Part shown: positions 46,872 to 55,551 of the stretch, piece by piece
Position numbering within the stretch: the first letter of the stretch is position 1
Layout of the letters: each line of letters starts with the position of its first letter
Origin: Mycobacterium sp. Aquia_213
GTDB taxonomy: Bacteria > Actinomycetota > Actinomycetes > Mycobacteriales > Mycobacteriaceae
Length of the DNA stretch: 64,000 nucleotides
Assembly: GCF_026625985.1 (NCBI RefSeq)
Contig: NZ_CP113116.1
Span: 1,364,001 to 1,428,000 of the forward strand
Direction: 5' to 3'
The notes under the pieces: generated by a model
Told to the model about the DNA's origin: nothing
Seen by the model: only the letters and a program-made list of their open reading frames with translations
Databases searched by the model: none
Translations under genes and position numbers: made by a program

Positions 46872-47385
46872 ACTCACGCGTTTGCGGAGGTGACGTTAGG
46901 CCGCCCTCAGCGCGCAGACCGAGGACGCACGCGACGAGGACGACGAGATATCCCGGACGCTGGCCACGGTGACCAACCCTGCCGAGACGGTCTCGGTGAC
47001 GGCGACCACGAGCGGAGATGACCGCCTCGGAGCTCGCGGACGAGATACTTGTCGTCGCGAACCTGGCCGGGCAACAGGCACAGGCGATGCGGTATGCCTT
47101 CGCCGCCCGATATGCGGGTGATGTCTGCTGACCGGTTGGGCCGGCGTGTCGACAGTGCGGATGAGGTGCGCGGCCAAAGCCTTTCGCATCCCCAGGTTTT
47201 GGCGGGCCACGACACGGCTGTCACATCGGCTTGGTAACCGACACATCACAATGTGCGTTGTCAGCTGGCGCTTTGCGGGACACGCAGGATATTGCCAGGC
47301 TAGTCGGGGGGCGAGAATTCGCGCGTTCGCCTACCTTCGTTGGGGAACGACCCCAGGGACCACCGACGCAAAGGGGCACTAACGG
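46872..47385. other. 514-base gap without an intact gene
   Basis: In M. tuberculosis this interval carries Rv1194c, PE13, PPE18, esxK, esxL and IS1081 material. None of these is present. Only a possible decayed YbaB-like gene (listed separately) and the promoter of the MHS transporter are visible. No transposon ends or target duplications were seen. Confidence 0.6.
46901..47131 (+). pseudogene. Possible frameshifted YbaB/EbfC-like remnant
   Basis: Read from 46901, the frame gives AALSAQTEDARDEDDEISRT and then LATVTNPAETVSVTATTSGD, the beta-strand pattern of small YbaB-like actinobacterial proteins. A second frame beginning near 47019 continues MTASELADEILVVANLAGQQ and AQAMRYAFAARYAGDVC, the usual helical C-terminus, ending at 47131. 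The two halves need one frameshift to join and no start codon precedes the first. Similar genes accompany ESX/PE loci. The call rests on pattern resemblance only. Confidence 0.35.
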
Positions 47386-48708
47386 ATGGGTGAGTCGATG
47401 CGCCCAGCTGGCGCTGTGACGACGATCGCGGACCAGCCGCGCGCCACACCGATGGCGCGCGTCGCGATCTCCTGCCTGGTCGGCTCGGCAATCGAGTTCT
47501 ACGACTTCCTGATCTACGGCACCGCCGCGGCGCTGGTGTTCCCCGCTGTGTTCTTCCCGAACCTCACCCCCGGCGTGGCGATGGTCGCCTCGATGGGCAC
47601 CTTCGCCACGGCGTTTCTGTCCCGGCCCGTCGGTGCGGCCGTCTTCGGCTACTTCGGCGACCGGCTGGGCCGCAAGAAGACGCTGGTCTCCACGCTGCTG
47701 ATCATGGCCGTGGCGACCGTGAGCGTCGGCCTGGTGCCCAGCACCGCATCCATCGGGATGGCCGCGCCGTTGATCCTGATGGGACTGCGGCTGCTGCAGG
47801 GGTTCGCGGTGGGCGGCGAATGGGCCGGGTCGGCGTTGCTGAGCGCCGAATACGCGCCCGGCGGCCGACGCGGCCGGTACGGCATGTTCACCCTGCTCGG
47901 CGGCGGTGTCGCCGGAGTGCTGAGCAGCCTGACCTTCCTGGGCGTGAACGTCACGATCGGCGAATACAGCCCCGAGTTCCTGCAGTGGGGATGGCGGATC
48001 CCGTTCCTGATCAGCGCGGTCTTGATCGCACTGGCGTTGTACGTGCGGCTCAACATCGACGAGACTCCGGTGTTCGCCGAGGAAAAGTCGCGCGACCTGG
48101 TGCCCAAAGCGCCGCTGTCCGAGGTGTTTCGCCTGCAGGGCCGGGAAATCTTCCTGGCCGCCGGCGCCATGCTGGGCACGATGGCGTTCTGCTACATGGG
48201 CAACACCTATCTGGCCATGTACGGCCACACCCACCTGGGCTATACGCGCAGCTTCATCTGGTCGGTCGGCGTGCTCAGCGGCCTGGTCAGCATCGCGTCC
48301 GTGGTGGTCTCGGCCACCCTGTGCGATCGAGTCGGCCGGCGCCGGATCATGCTGGTGGGCTGGGCGGCCTCGGTGCCCTGGGCGTTCGTGGTGGTTCCGT
48401 TGATCGATACCGGCAATAAGGCGTTGTATGCGGTGGCGATTGTCGGCACCTTCGCGATCACCGGGTTCGGCAGCGGACCCAGCGGAGCCTTCATCCCCGA
48501 ACTCTTCGCCACCCGCTACCGCTACAGCGGCTCAGCGCTGTCGATAAACCTGGCCGGTGTGATCGGTGGGGCCCTGCCGCCGCTGATCGCCGGGACGCTG
48601 CTGGCGACCTACGGCAGCTGGTCGATCGGCGCGATGCTCGGCGGCCTCGCGTTGACCAGCCTGGTCTGCACCTATCTACTGCCGGAAACCCACGGAACAA
48701 CGCTGTAG
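47386..48708 (+). CDS. MHS-family major facilitator transporter (Rv1200-like)
   Basis: A 440-aa protein with 12 membrane helices. Metabolite:H+ symporter signatures are AIEFYDFLIYGTAAAL, RPVGAAVFGYFGDRLGRKKT, LLQGFAVGGEWAGSALLSAE and CDRVGRRRIM. The family imports small organic acids, betaine-like compounds or shikimate. The substrate here is unknown. ATG 47386 is used. It is convergent with dapD, 3 bases apart. Confidence 0.9.
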   Translation: MGESMRPAGAVTTIADQPRATPMARVAISCLVGSAIEFYDFLIYGTAAALVFPAVFFPNLTPGVAMVASMGTFATAFLSRPVGAAVFGYFGDRLGRKKTLVSTLLIMAVATVSVGLVPSTASIGMAAPLILMGLRLLQGFAVGGEWAGSALLSAEYAPGGRRGRYGMFTLLGGGVAGVLSSLTFLGVNVTIGEYSPEFLQWGWRIPFLISAVLIALALYVRLNIDETPVFAEEKSRDLVPKAPLSEVFRLQGREIFLAAGAMLGTMAFCYMGNTYLAMYGHTHLGYTRSFIWSVGVLSGLVSIASVVVSATLCDRVGRRRIMLVGWAASVPWAFVVVPLIDTGNKALYAVAIVGTFAITGFGSGPSGAFIPELFATRYRYSGSALSINLAGVIGGALPPLIAGTLLATYGSWSIGAMLGGLALTSLVCTYLLPETHGTTL

Positions 48709-48711
48709 CCG

Positions 48712-49656
48712 TTAGTTGGCGTGCAGGTCCTCGTTGAGGGCGATGCCCTGGCCGCCGCGGGCCACCACTTCCACGGCGCCGCTGACCGAATTGCGGCGGA
48801 ACAACAGGTTGTTGCCGCCGGAGAGCTCGAGTGCCTTCATCGTTTTGCCCTCGGGCGTAAGCACTTTGGTGCCCGCGGTGACATACAGGCCGGCTTCGAC
48901 GACGCAGTCGTCGCCCAGTGAGATGCCCAGCCCCGCGTTGGCGCCGAGCAGGCAACGCTTACCGACCGAAATGACTTCCGTGCCACCGCCGGACAGCGTG
49001 CCCATGATCGATGCGCCGCCGCCGATATCCGACCCGTCACCGACCACCACGCCGCCGGATATGCGGCCCTCTACCATCGAGGTGCCCAGCGTGCCGGCGT
49101 TGAAGTTGACGAAGCCCTCGTGCATCACGGTGGTGCCCGGCGCCAGGTGCGCGCCGAGCCGGACCCGGTCGGCGTCGGCGATGCGGACACCGGTGGGCAC
49201 CACGTAGTCGACCATTCGCGGGAACTTGTCGACGCCGTAGACGGTGACCTGTCCCTTGCGGCGCAGCCGCGCCCGGACCGCCTCGAAACCCTCGACCGCG
49301 CAAGGCCCGTGATTAGTCCACACCACATTGGTCAATACCCCGAACAAGCCGCCGGCGTTCAGCCCATGCGGCGCGACCAGGCGGTGAGATAACAAATGCA
49401 GCCGCAGGTAGGCGTCGTAGGCGTCGGCGGCCACATCGTCGAGTGAGCCGATGACCGTGCGCACGGCCACGGTGTCGGTATTGCGGTCGTCGTCGCGTCC
49501 GACCAGTGCGGCCAGCTCGGGCGGCACATCGGACAGCGCGAGGCGCGAGGTACCGCTGGTGTCCGACTCCGTCAGTTCCGGTGCGGGAAACCACGTGTCG
49601 AGGATCGATCCGTCGGAGGCCAGTGTCGCCAACCCGATACCTGCAGCTCCAGTCAC
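48712..49656 (-). CDS. dapD: Tetrahydrodipicolinate N-succinyltransferase
   Basis: A 314-aa left-handed beta-helix acyltransferase of the actinobacterial DapD group (Rv1201c). Conserved blocks are HLLSHRLVAPHGLNAGGLFG, YGVDKFPRMVDYVVPTGVRI, APGTTVMHEGFVNFNAGTLG and EGRISGGVVVGDGSDIGGGA. It adds succinate from succinyl-CoA in meso-DAP/lysine synthesis. GTG 49656 (VTGAAGIGLATLASDG) matches the family start; the frame is open to 49695. It is divergent from dapE. Confidence 0.95.
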   Translation of the reverse strand: MTGAAGIGLATLASDGSILDTWFPAPELTESDTSGTSRLALSDVPPELAALVGRDDDRNTDTVAVRTVIGSLDDVAADAYDAYLRLHLLSHRLVAPHGLNAGGLFGVLTNVVWTNHGPCAVEGFEAVRARLRRKGQVTVYGVDKFPRMVDYVVPTGVRIADADRVRLGAHLAPGTTVMHEGFVNFNAGTLGTSMVEGRISGGVVVGDGSDIGGGASIMGTLSGGGTEVISVGKRCLLGANAGLGISLGDDCVVEAGLYVTAGTKVLTPEGKTMKALELSGGNNLLFRRNSVSGAVEVVARGGQGIALNEDLHAN

Positions 49657-49722
49657 GGCGGTCAGGTTACTTTCCTGCCCGAGCGGACACCACAAGGCCC
49701 CCGATCCATTAACTAATGCTTG

Positions 49723-49760
49723 CGTTACTCAGCTGTCGGTGGTTATCCTGCTAAGTAACG
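49723..49760. promoter_or_regulatory. Separated inverted repeat in the dapD-dapE promoter region
   Basis: CGTTACT (49723-49729) and AGTAACG (49754-49760) are perfect complements 24 bases apart, in an AT-richer stretch that also contains ATTAACTAA and CAGTTAGT. This is a candidate regulatory site for divergent dapD and dapE. Confidence 0.35.
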
Positions 49761-49851
49761 AATCAGTTAGTCAGCAAGGTGTGCCGCAGGCAATGCCATC
49801 GATACACGCTGGGCTGATCGTCTTGACCCAACCGCCCATTACGCTGGTTGG

Positions 49852-50928
49852 GTGCTGGACTTGCATGGCGATCCGATCGAGTTGACCGCGGCGCTGGTCG
49901 ACATCCCCAGCGAGTCGCGAGCCGAAGCGCGCATCGCCGACGAGGTCGAGGCCGCGCTGCGCGCGCAGACGTCCGGCTTCGAGATCGTGCGCAACGGCAA
50001 TGCCGTGCTGGCGCGCACCCAGCGAAACCTGCCGTCGCGGGTGCTGCTGGCCGGTCATCTCGACACCGTCCCGGTCGCCGAAAACCTGCCCAGCCATCGC
50101 AGTGCCGGCGCAGCAGGCGACGTGCTGCATGGTTGCGGCACCTCGGACATGAAATCCGGCGACGCCGTCTTTCTGCATCTGGCCGCCACGGTGGCCGAGC
50201 CGTCGCACGACCTGACGCTGGTGCTCTACGACTGCGAGGAAATCGACGCTGCGGCAAACGGTTTGGGCCGCATCGAGCGCGAGTTGCCGGACTGGTTGAC
50301 CGCCGACGTCGCGATCCTCGGCGAGCCCACCGCGGGTTACATCGAGGCCGGTTGCCAGGGCACGCTGCGAGTCGTGGTCAGCGCCACCGGAACCCGCGCG
50401 CATTCGGCGCGTTCCTGGTTGGGCGACAACGCAATTCACAAACTGGGTACCGTGCTGGATCGGTTGGCCCGGTACCAGGCGCGCACCGTCGACATCGACG
50501 GCTGCGAGTACCGCGAAGGCTTGTCGGCCGTGCGGGTCGACGGCGGCGTAGCCGGCAATGTCATTCCCGACGCCGCCTCGGTGACCGTCAATTACCGCTT
50601 CGCGCCGGACCGCTCGCTGACCGAGGCGCTGCAACACGTGCACGACGTGTTGGACGGGATCGACGTCCAGATCGAGCAGACCGACGGCGCGGCGGGTGCG
50701 CTCCCCGGCCTGTCGCAGCCGGCCGCCAAGGCGCTGGTCGAGGCCGCCGGCGGACAGGTGCGGGCCAAATACGGCTGGACGGATGTGTCCCGATTCGCCG
50801 CACTCGGCATCCCGGCGGTCAACTTCGGGCCCGGTGACCCCAACCTGGCGCACACCCGCGACGAGCGGGTGCCCGTCGCCGCGATCACCGCCGCGGTGCA
50901 GATGCTGCGGCCCTACCTGGGCGGCTAA
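49852..50928 (+). CDS. dapE: Succinyl-diaminopimelate desuccinylase
   Basis: A 358-aa M20-family zinc hydrolase (Rv1202) that releases succinate from succinyl-DAP. Metal and catalytic blocks are LLAGHLDTVPV, HGCGTSDMKSGDAVF, YDCEEIDAAANG and ILGEPTAGYIEAGCQG, with a final His in LAHTRDERV. The start is GTG 49852. The stop overlaps the convergent ATPase gene's stop by three bases (CTAA). It works with DapD and the DapC-type aminotransferase in this window. Confidence 0.95.
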   Translation: MLDLHGDPIELTAALVDIPSESRAEARIADEVEAALRAQTSGFEIVRNGNAVLARTQRNLPSRVLLAGHLDTVPVAENLPSHRSAGAAGDVLHGCGTSDMKSGDAVFLHLAATVAEPSHDLTLVLYDCEEIDAAANGLGRIERELPDWLTADVAILGEPTAGYIEAGCQGTLRVVVSATGTRAHSARSWLGDNAIHKLGTVLDRLARYQARTVDIDGCEYREGLSAVRVDGGVAGNVIPDAASVTVNYRFAPDRSLTEALQHVHDVLDGIDVQIEQTDGAAGALPGLSQPAAKALVEAAGGQVRAKYGWTDVSRFAALGIPAVNFGPGDPNLAHTRDERVPVAAITAAVQMLRPYLGG

Positions 50929-53060
50929 GCGCACTGCTGCGCCTGCGCGGCGGCATTGGCGGCCGCCGCATGCATACCAACGGCCGTCAGCTGCTCGGCC
51001 ACCGCGCGCAGCGCGGCGTCGTCGTTGGTCGCCAGCGCTTTGGCATGCGCCAGCGCGAGCTGCCCCGCCACGCAGTCGACCTCGTCGCACAGCCGGGCCA
51101 GCGGATCCACCGCGCGGATATCGCCGAGGCGGACGGCCTCGTGCCAGACCCGCAGCGCCACGGCCGACTGCCCGCGCCGTTCGGCCATCCGGGCCGCGTC
51201 GCGGGCCGCGGCGATCGCCCCGTGCGAGTCGCGTTCGGCGGCCAGCCGCCAGGCTCGGGCCACCCCGAGCTCGGGGCTGAACAGAGCCGACTTCGTTCCA
51301 TGCCGAGATTCGGCTCTGCTCAAGGCTTTTGCGGCCGCGGCGATGTCGCCCTGCTGGGCCAGCGCGGTGGCCAGCAGCATCAGCGACAGCGGGCCCCACG
51401 AATAGCCGGTGCGTTCCAGCGCGGCGGCGGCCGGGCCCAGCAGTGCCGCGGCCTCGGCGAATCGGCCGGCGGCGATCAGCGTGTGCGCCAGCAGCACCTC
51501 GCCGATCGCCCGGCCCGGCTGCTGCAATTCGGCGAAATCGGTGAACTGCTGCGCCAATTCGGTCGCCGTCTGCACCCGGCCCGCCATCAGCAGGGTCGTC
51601 GTCTCGCCCAGCCCAACCGTGAACCGCAGCAGTCCGGGGTGCTCGGCGCCCAGGGCACGCTGCGCCAGCGGCTCGACGTCGGCGAACCGGCCTTGACGCG
51701 CCGAACACAGCGTGGCCGCGCTGGCCGCCCAGGCCACCGCCTGGTCGTCGGCGGCCGGTGAATCCAGCACCCGATGCGCGATCTCGACGGCACCCTCGAT
51801 GTTGCCGGCGTTCATCGCAAACGTTGCGCTCAGCGCGTCGAGCGTGAGCCGCGGGCCGACGTCGGGGACGCGATTGCGGATGGTCAGCAGGAATGCGGTG
51901 GCCCGCTCCGGCTCGCTGAGCATGAAGAACTGATTGGCCGCCCGCAGCAGGGTCCAGGTCATCAGGTCTTCTTCGGACAACGCGGCGGAGTCGACCGCGG
52001 CCAGCAGCTCCTCTGCCTCTCTGCCGCGGCCCTGAAACGCCAGCGAATTCGCCAGCGGCAGCCGCGCCGCGAGTGCCTGGGAGTCCTCGCAGCGCTGCAG
52101 CGCGGAGCGGGCCAGTCGCTCGCCCAGCGTGAGATCCCCCAGCCGCAGCGCCTGCTGCGCCGCGTCGACGACCTCGGCCACCGGCTGCGGGGCGTCGCTG
52201 TCCAGCGCCAGCGAGGCCAGCCGCAGCCGGTCGCTGAGGTGATCCGAACGATGTCGGGACCGCAGCTCGACCAATGCGGTGCGCCGCCGTCGGGCACCGT
52301 CGGCGCCCAGCGCGGTCCGCGCGCGTTCGGAGAACAGCGGGTGGGCGGTGTACACCACCGGATCTTCGGTGTGCTCGTCGCGCACCCGGGTTTCCGCCGC
52401 ACCCCAGTCCTGCGCCTCGCTGACCGCGCCGTCGCCGGCCAGCACGGTGAGATCGGCCAGCGACAGCGGCTCTTCGACGGCGAGGTAGTCGAGCACCGCC
52501 CGGGCCGCCTCGGGCAGCTCGGCGATGAAGGTGTCGACCTCGGCCGCGCTGGTCGCCTCGCCGGGCGCGTCGACGTCGATCCGTTCCAGCAGACCGTCGG
52601 TCCACAGCGCCGCGATGGCTTCGGGTGCGGCGTCCGCGCGGGCGGTGACGATCATCCGGGCGGTCCCGGCCAGCGCCAACTGGTAGACGAGGGTGGCCGA
52701 CAGGATGTCCAGGTCGTGGGCGTCGTCGACGATCAGCAGCAAATCGCCCTGCCGGTCTCGGCTCAGCGATGCCCGGGCCGCCCGCAACAGCGCGGCCGGC
52801 TTGCCGATATCGGCAATGTCCACGATGTGGCTGAAGGCGCCGAACGGGACCACCCGCTCGGTCGGGGTGCCGGTGACCCAGCGGATGAATGTGCCCGGGT
52901 TGCGGCTGGAGAACTGTTCGGCGGCCAGCCGCGCCAGGGTGGACTTGCCGATGCCGTCGGGTCCGAGCACCACCGCGCCGCGTCGTGCCCCGTCACTCAG
53001 GGCTGAATCCAGCTGTTCCAACGTGGACGCGTGCTGCGGGACGTTCCATCGAATCGGCAC
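50925..53060 (-). CDS. LuxR-like/STAND ATPase without a DNA-binding domain (Rv1204c-like)
   Basis: A 711-aa protein. Residues ~30-200 are a P-loop ATPase with Walker A LGPDGIGKST and Walker B LLLIVDDAHD. The rest is about 450 residues of Ala/Leu-rich helical, TPR-like repeats. The N-terminus (VPIRWNVPQHASTLEQLDSA) resembles the ATPase part of large LuxR/MalT-type regulators, but no C-terminal HTH is present. The start is GTG 53060. It may act as a signal-sensing scaffold. Partners are unknown. Confidence 0.78.
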   Translation of the reverse strand: MPIRWNVPQHASTLEQLDSALSDGARRGAVVLGPDGIGKSTLARLAAEQFSSRNPGTFIRWVTGTPTERVVPFGAFSHIVDIADIGKPAALLRAARASLSRDRQGDLLLIVDDAHDLDILSATLVYQLALAGTARMIVTARADAAPEAIAALWTDGLLERIDVDAPGEATSAAEVDTFIAELPEAARAVLDYLAVEEPLSLADLTVLAGDGAVSEAQDWGAAETRVRDEHTEDPVVYTAHPLFSERARTALGADGARRRRTALVELRSRHRSDHLSDRLRLASLALDSDAPQPVAEVVDAAQQALRLGDLTLGERLARSALQRCEDSQALAARLPLANSLAFQGRGREAEELLAAVDSAALSEEDLMTWTLLRAANQFFMLSEPERATAFLLTIRNRVPDVGPRLTLDALSATFAMNAGNIEGAVEIAHRVLDSPAADDQAVAWAASAATLCSARQGRFADVEPLAQRALGAEHPGLLRFTVGLGETTTLLMAGRVQTATELAQQFTDFAELQQPGRAIGEVLLAHTLIAAGRFAEAAALLGPAAAALERTGYSWGPLSLMLLATALAQQGDIAAAAKALSRAESRHGTKSALFSPELGVARAWRLAAERDSHGAIAAARDAARMAERRGQSAVALRVWHEAVRLGDIRAVDPLARLCDEVDCVAGQLALAHAKALATNDDAALRAVAEQLTAVGMHAAAANAAAQAQQCA

Positions 53061-53159
53061 CGACAGAGTTTATTGCCGCGCGGTGTCCTGACGGTGACTA
53101 GCTAGCGCGATGGCCCCGTACGTGCACGGTTCGAAGGGCTTTGGTCTACCTTGGCGGAT

Positions 53160-53723
53160 ATGCGCCCCGACGGCGATACCTCAAGCGAATGGGCGGTCTG
53201 CGTTTACTGTGCGTCCGGCCCGACGCACCCCGAATTGCTTGATCTGGCCAGCGAACTCGGCGAAGCGATCGCCGAACGCGGCTGGACCCTGGTGTGGGGC
53301 GGCGGCAACCTTTCGGCGATGGGCGCGGTGGCCAGTGCGGCACGCGCCCGCGGCGGGCAGACCGTCGGGGTGATCCCGCAACAGCTGATGCGCCGCGAGC
53401 TTGCCGACAAGGACGCCGGCGAGCTGATCGTCACTGACACGATGCGCGACCGGAAGCGGATCATGGAGGACCGCTCCAATGCATTCATCGTGTTGCCGGG
53501 CGGGATCGGCACGCTCGACGAGCTGTTCGAGGCGTGGACGACGGGCTATCTGGGTATGCACGACAAACCGGTGGTGATGCTGGATACCTGGGGTCACTAC
53601 GAGGGCTTGTTGGTGTGGTTGAACGACTTGCTTGACCGCGGGTACATCTCGCAGGTGGCGATGGATGCGCTGGTGCTGGTCGATAAGGTGAATGCCGCAA
53701 TCGAGGCGTGTGCCCCTGTCTGA
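53160..53723 (+). CDS. LOG-family cytokinin riboside 5'-monophosphate phosphoribohydrolase
   Basis: A 187-aa protein with motifs GGGNLSAMG and LPGGIGTLDELFEAWT (the PGGxGTxxE signature), matching Rv1205. LOG enzymes release free cytokinin bases from their nucleotides. Rv1205 is known to do this, and its product's breakdown aldehydes matter for proteasome mutants. ATG 53160 gives exactly the Rv1205 length; TTG 53151 is rejected. fadD6 follows after 33 bases. Confidence 0.93.
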   Translation: MRPDGDTSSEWAVCVYCASGPTHPELLDLASELGEAIAERGWTLVWGGGNLSAMGAVASAARARGGQTVGVIPQQLMRRELADKDAGELIVTDTMRDRKRIMEDRSNAFIVLPGGIGTLDELFEAWTTGYLGMHDKPVVMLDTWGHYEGLLVWLNDLLDRGYISQVAMDALVLVDKVNAAIEACAPV

Positions 53724-53756
53724 GGTCGGCTGCGTCAAGGGGAATCGAGGTAGGAC

Positions 53757-55541
53757 GTGTCCGATCACGGCGGGGGAGCACGCGGACGGATCGGCCTGAC
53801 CGACATCGCGTCAGGGCTGCCGAGCGTACTGGCCGACATGCCGGTGATCGTCCGCGGCGCGCTGACCGGGCTGTTGGCCCAGCCGGGCTCCCACAAGTCG
53901 ATCGGCAGTGTGTTCCAGGACCGTGCCGCTCGCTACGGCCACAAGGTCTTCCTGCGCTTCGGCGACCAGCAGCTGACCTACCGCGAGGCCAACGCGGCCG
54001 CCAACCGCTACGCCGCCGTCTTGGCCGCGCGCGGTGTCGGCCACGGCGACGTCGTCGCGATCATGCTGCGTAACTCGCCCAACACGGTGCTGGCGATGCT
54101 GGCCACCGTCAAATGCGGGGCAGTCGCCGGCATGCTCAACTACCACCAGCGCGGCGAGGTGCTCGCGCACAGCCTGGGCCTGCTGGACGCCAAGGTGCTG
54201 ATTGCGGAGACCGACCTGGTCAGCGCGGTCGCCGAGTCCGGTTCCGTGGGCACCGCCAACACCCTGACCATCGAAGACCTGGAGCGCTTCGCCGTCGGCG
54301 CGGCGGCCACCAACCCGCATTCGGTGGCAGCCGTACAGGCCCGCGACACCGCCTTCTACATCTTCACGTCGGGCACCACCGGGTTCCCCAAGGCCAGCGT
54401 GATGACGCATCTGCGGTGGCTCAAGGCCCTGGCGGCGTTCGGCGGACTCGGGTTGCGGCTGAAGAGCTCCGACACCCTGTACAGCTGCTTGCCGCTGTAC
54501 CACAACAACGCGCTGACGGTGGCGCTGTCGTCGGTGATCAACTCCGGGGCGACGCTGGCGCTGGGCAAGTCGTTTTCGGCCTCCCGGTTCTGGGACGAGG
54601 TCATCGACAGCCAGGCCACGGCGTTCATCTACATCGGCGAGATCTGCCGCTATCTGCTCAACCAGCCGCCCAAGGACACCGACCGCAAACACAAGGTGCG
54701 CCTGATCGCCGGCAACGGACTGCGCCCGGAGATCTGGAAGGAATTCACCAAGCGCTTCGGCATCTCGCGGGTGTGTGAGTTCTACGCCTCCAGCGAGGGC
54801 AACACGGCCTTCATCAACATCTTCAACGTGCCCGGGTCGACCGGCTTCGCGCCGCTGCCGCTGGTGTACGTCGCGTACGACCCCGACACCGGGGAGCCGC
54901 TGCGCGACGCTAACGGCCGGGTGAGCAAGGTACCGGCCGGCGAGCCCGGCCTGTTGCTCAGCCCGGTCAACCGGCTGCAGCCGTTCGACGGGTACACCGA
55001 CAAGGGGTCGAGCGAAAAGAAGTTGGTGCGCAACGCTTTCCGCGACGGCGACTGCTATTTCAATTCCGGCGACGTGATGAGCCCGCAGGGCATGCGGCAC
55101 GCCGCGTTCGTGGATCGGCTCGGCGACACCTTCCGCTGGAAGGGCGAGAACGTCGCCACCACCCAGGTCGAGGCGGCGCTGGCGTCGGACAAGAGCGTCG
55201 AGGAGTGCACCGTCTTCGGCGTCGAGGTGCCGGACACCGGCGGGCGCGCCGGGATGGCCGCGGTGCAGTTGCGCGAGGGCGCGGAGTTCGACGGCAAGGC
55301 CCTGGCCCGCGCGGTGTACGGGCAGCTGCCGGCGTACGCGCTGCCGCTGTTCGTGCGGGTGGTCAAGACGCTGGAGCACACCACGACGTTCAAGAGCCGC
55401 AAGGTGGAGCTGCGCGAGCAGGCCTACGGGCCCGACGTGAAGGACCCGTTGTACGTCCTGGCCGGCCGCGACGACGGTTACGTGCCGTACTACGACGCGT
55501 ACCCGGACGAGGTCGCGGCGGGGAAGCGACCGCAAGGCTGA
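53757..55541 (+). CDS. fadD6: Very-long-chain acyl-CoA synthetase FadD6
   Basis: A 594-aa FATP-type ligase starting at GTG 53757. The AMP-binding loop is YIFTSGTTGFPKASVMTHLR, followed by CEFYASSEGNTAF, DRLGDTFRWKGENVATTQVE and catalytic Lys in TTFKSRKVELR. It matches Rv1206 (597 aa). It activates long-chain fatty acids to acyl-CoA, probably coupled to uptake at the membrane. folP2 begins 11 bases later. Confidence 0.93.
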   Translation: MSDHGGGARGRIGLTDIASGLPSVLADMPVIVRGALTGLLAQPGSHKSIGSVFQDRAARYGHKVFLRFGDQQLTYREANAAANRYAAVLAARGVGHGDVVAIMLRNSPNTVLAMLATVKCGAVAGMLNYHQRGEVLAHSLGLLDAKVLIAETDLVSAVAESGSVGTANTLTIEDLERFAVGAAATNPHSVAAVQARDTAFYIFTSGTTGFPKASVMTHLRWLKALAAFGGLGLRLKSSDTLYSCLPLYHNNALTVALSSVINSGATLALGKSFSASRFWDEVIDSQATAFIYIGEICRYLLNQPPKDTDRKHKVRLIAGNGLRPEIWKEFTKRFGISRVCEFYASSEGNTAFINIFNVPGSTGFAPLPLVYVAYDPDTGEPLRDANGRVSKVPAGEPGLLLSPVNRLQPFDGYTDKGSSEKKLVRNAFRDGDCYFNSGDVMSPQGMRHAAFVDRLGDTFRWKGENVATTQVEAALASDKSVEECTVFGVEVPDTGGRAGMAAVQLREGAEFDGKALARAVYGQLPAYALPLFVRVVKTLEHTTTFKSRKVELREQAYGPDVKDPLYVLAGRDDGYVPYYDAYPDEVAAGKRPQG

Positions 55542-55551
55542 AGCCCCGGCG

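Noticed and set aside
46896..47249. Minus-strand frame in the fadD36-transporter gap
   Set aside because: Arg/Ser/Val-rich, lacks a ribosome site and lies antisense to the better-looking YbaB-like remnant.
49771..52605. Very long minus-strand open frame (over 900 codons)
   Set aside because: It crosses dapE antisense and the ATPase gene out of frame. Composition is Arg/Ala/Gly-rich with no recognisable domain.
53811..55535. Minus-strand frame opposite fadD6
   Set aside because: Antisense shadow with biased composition. No start signal or domain.
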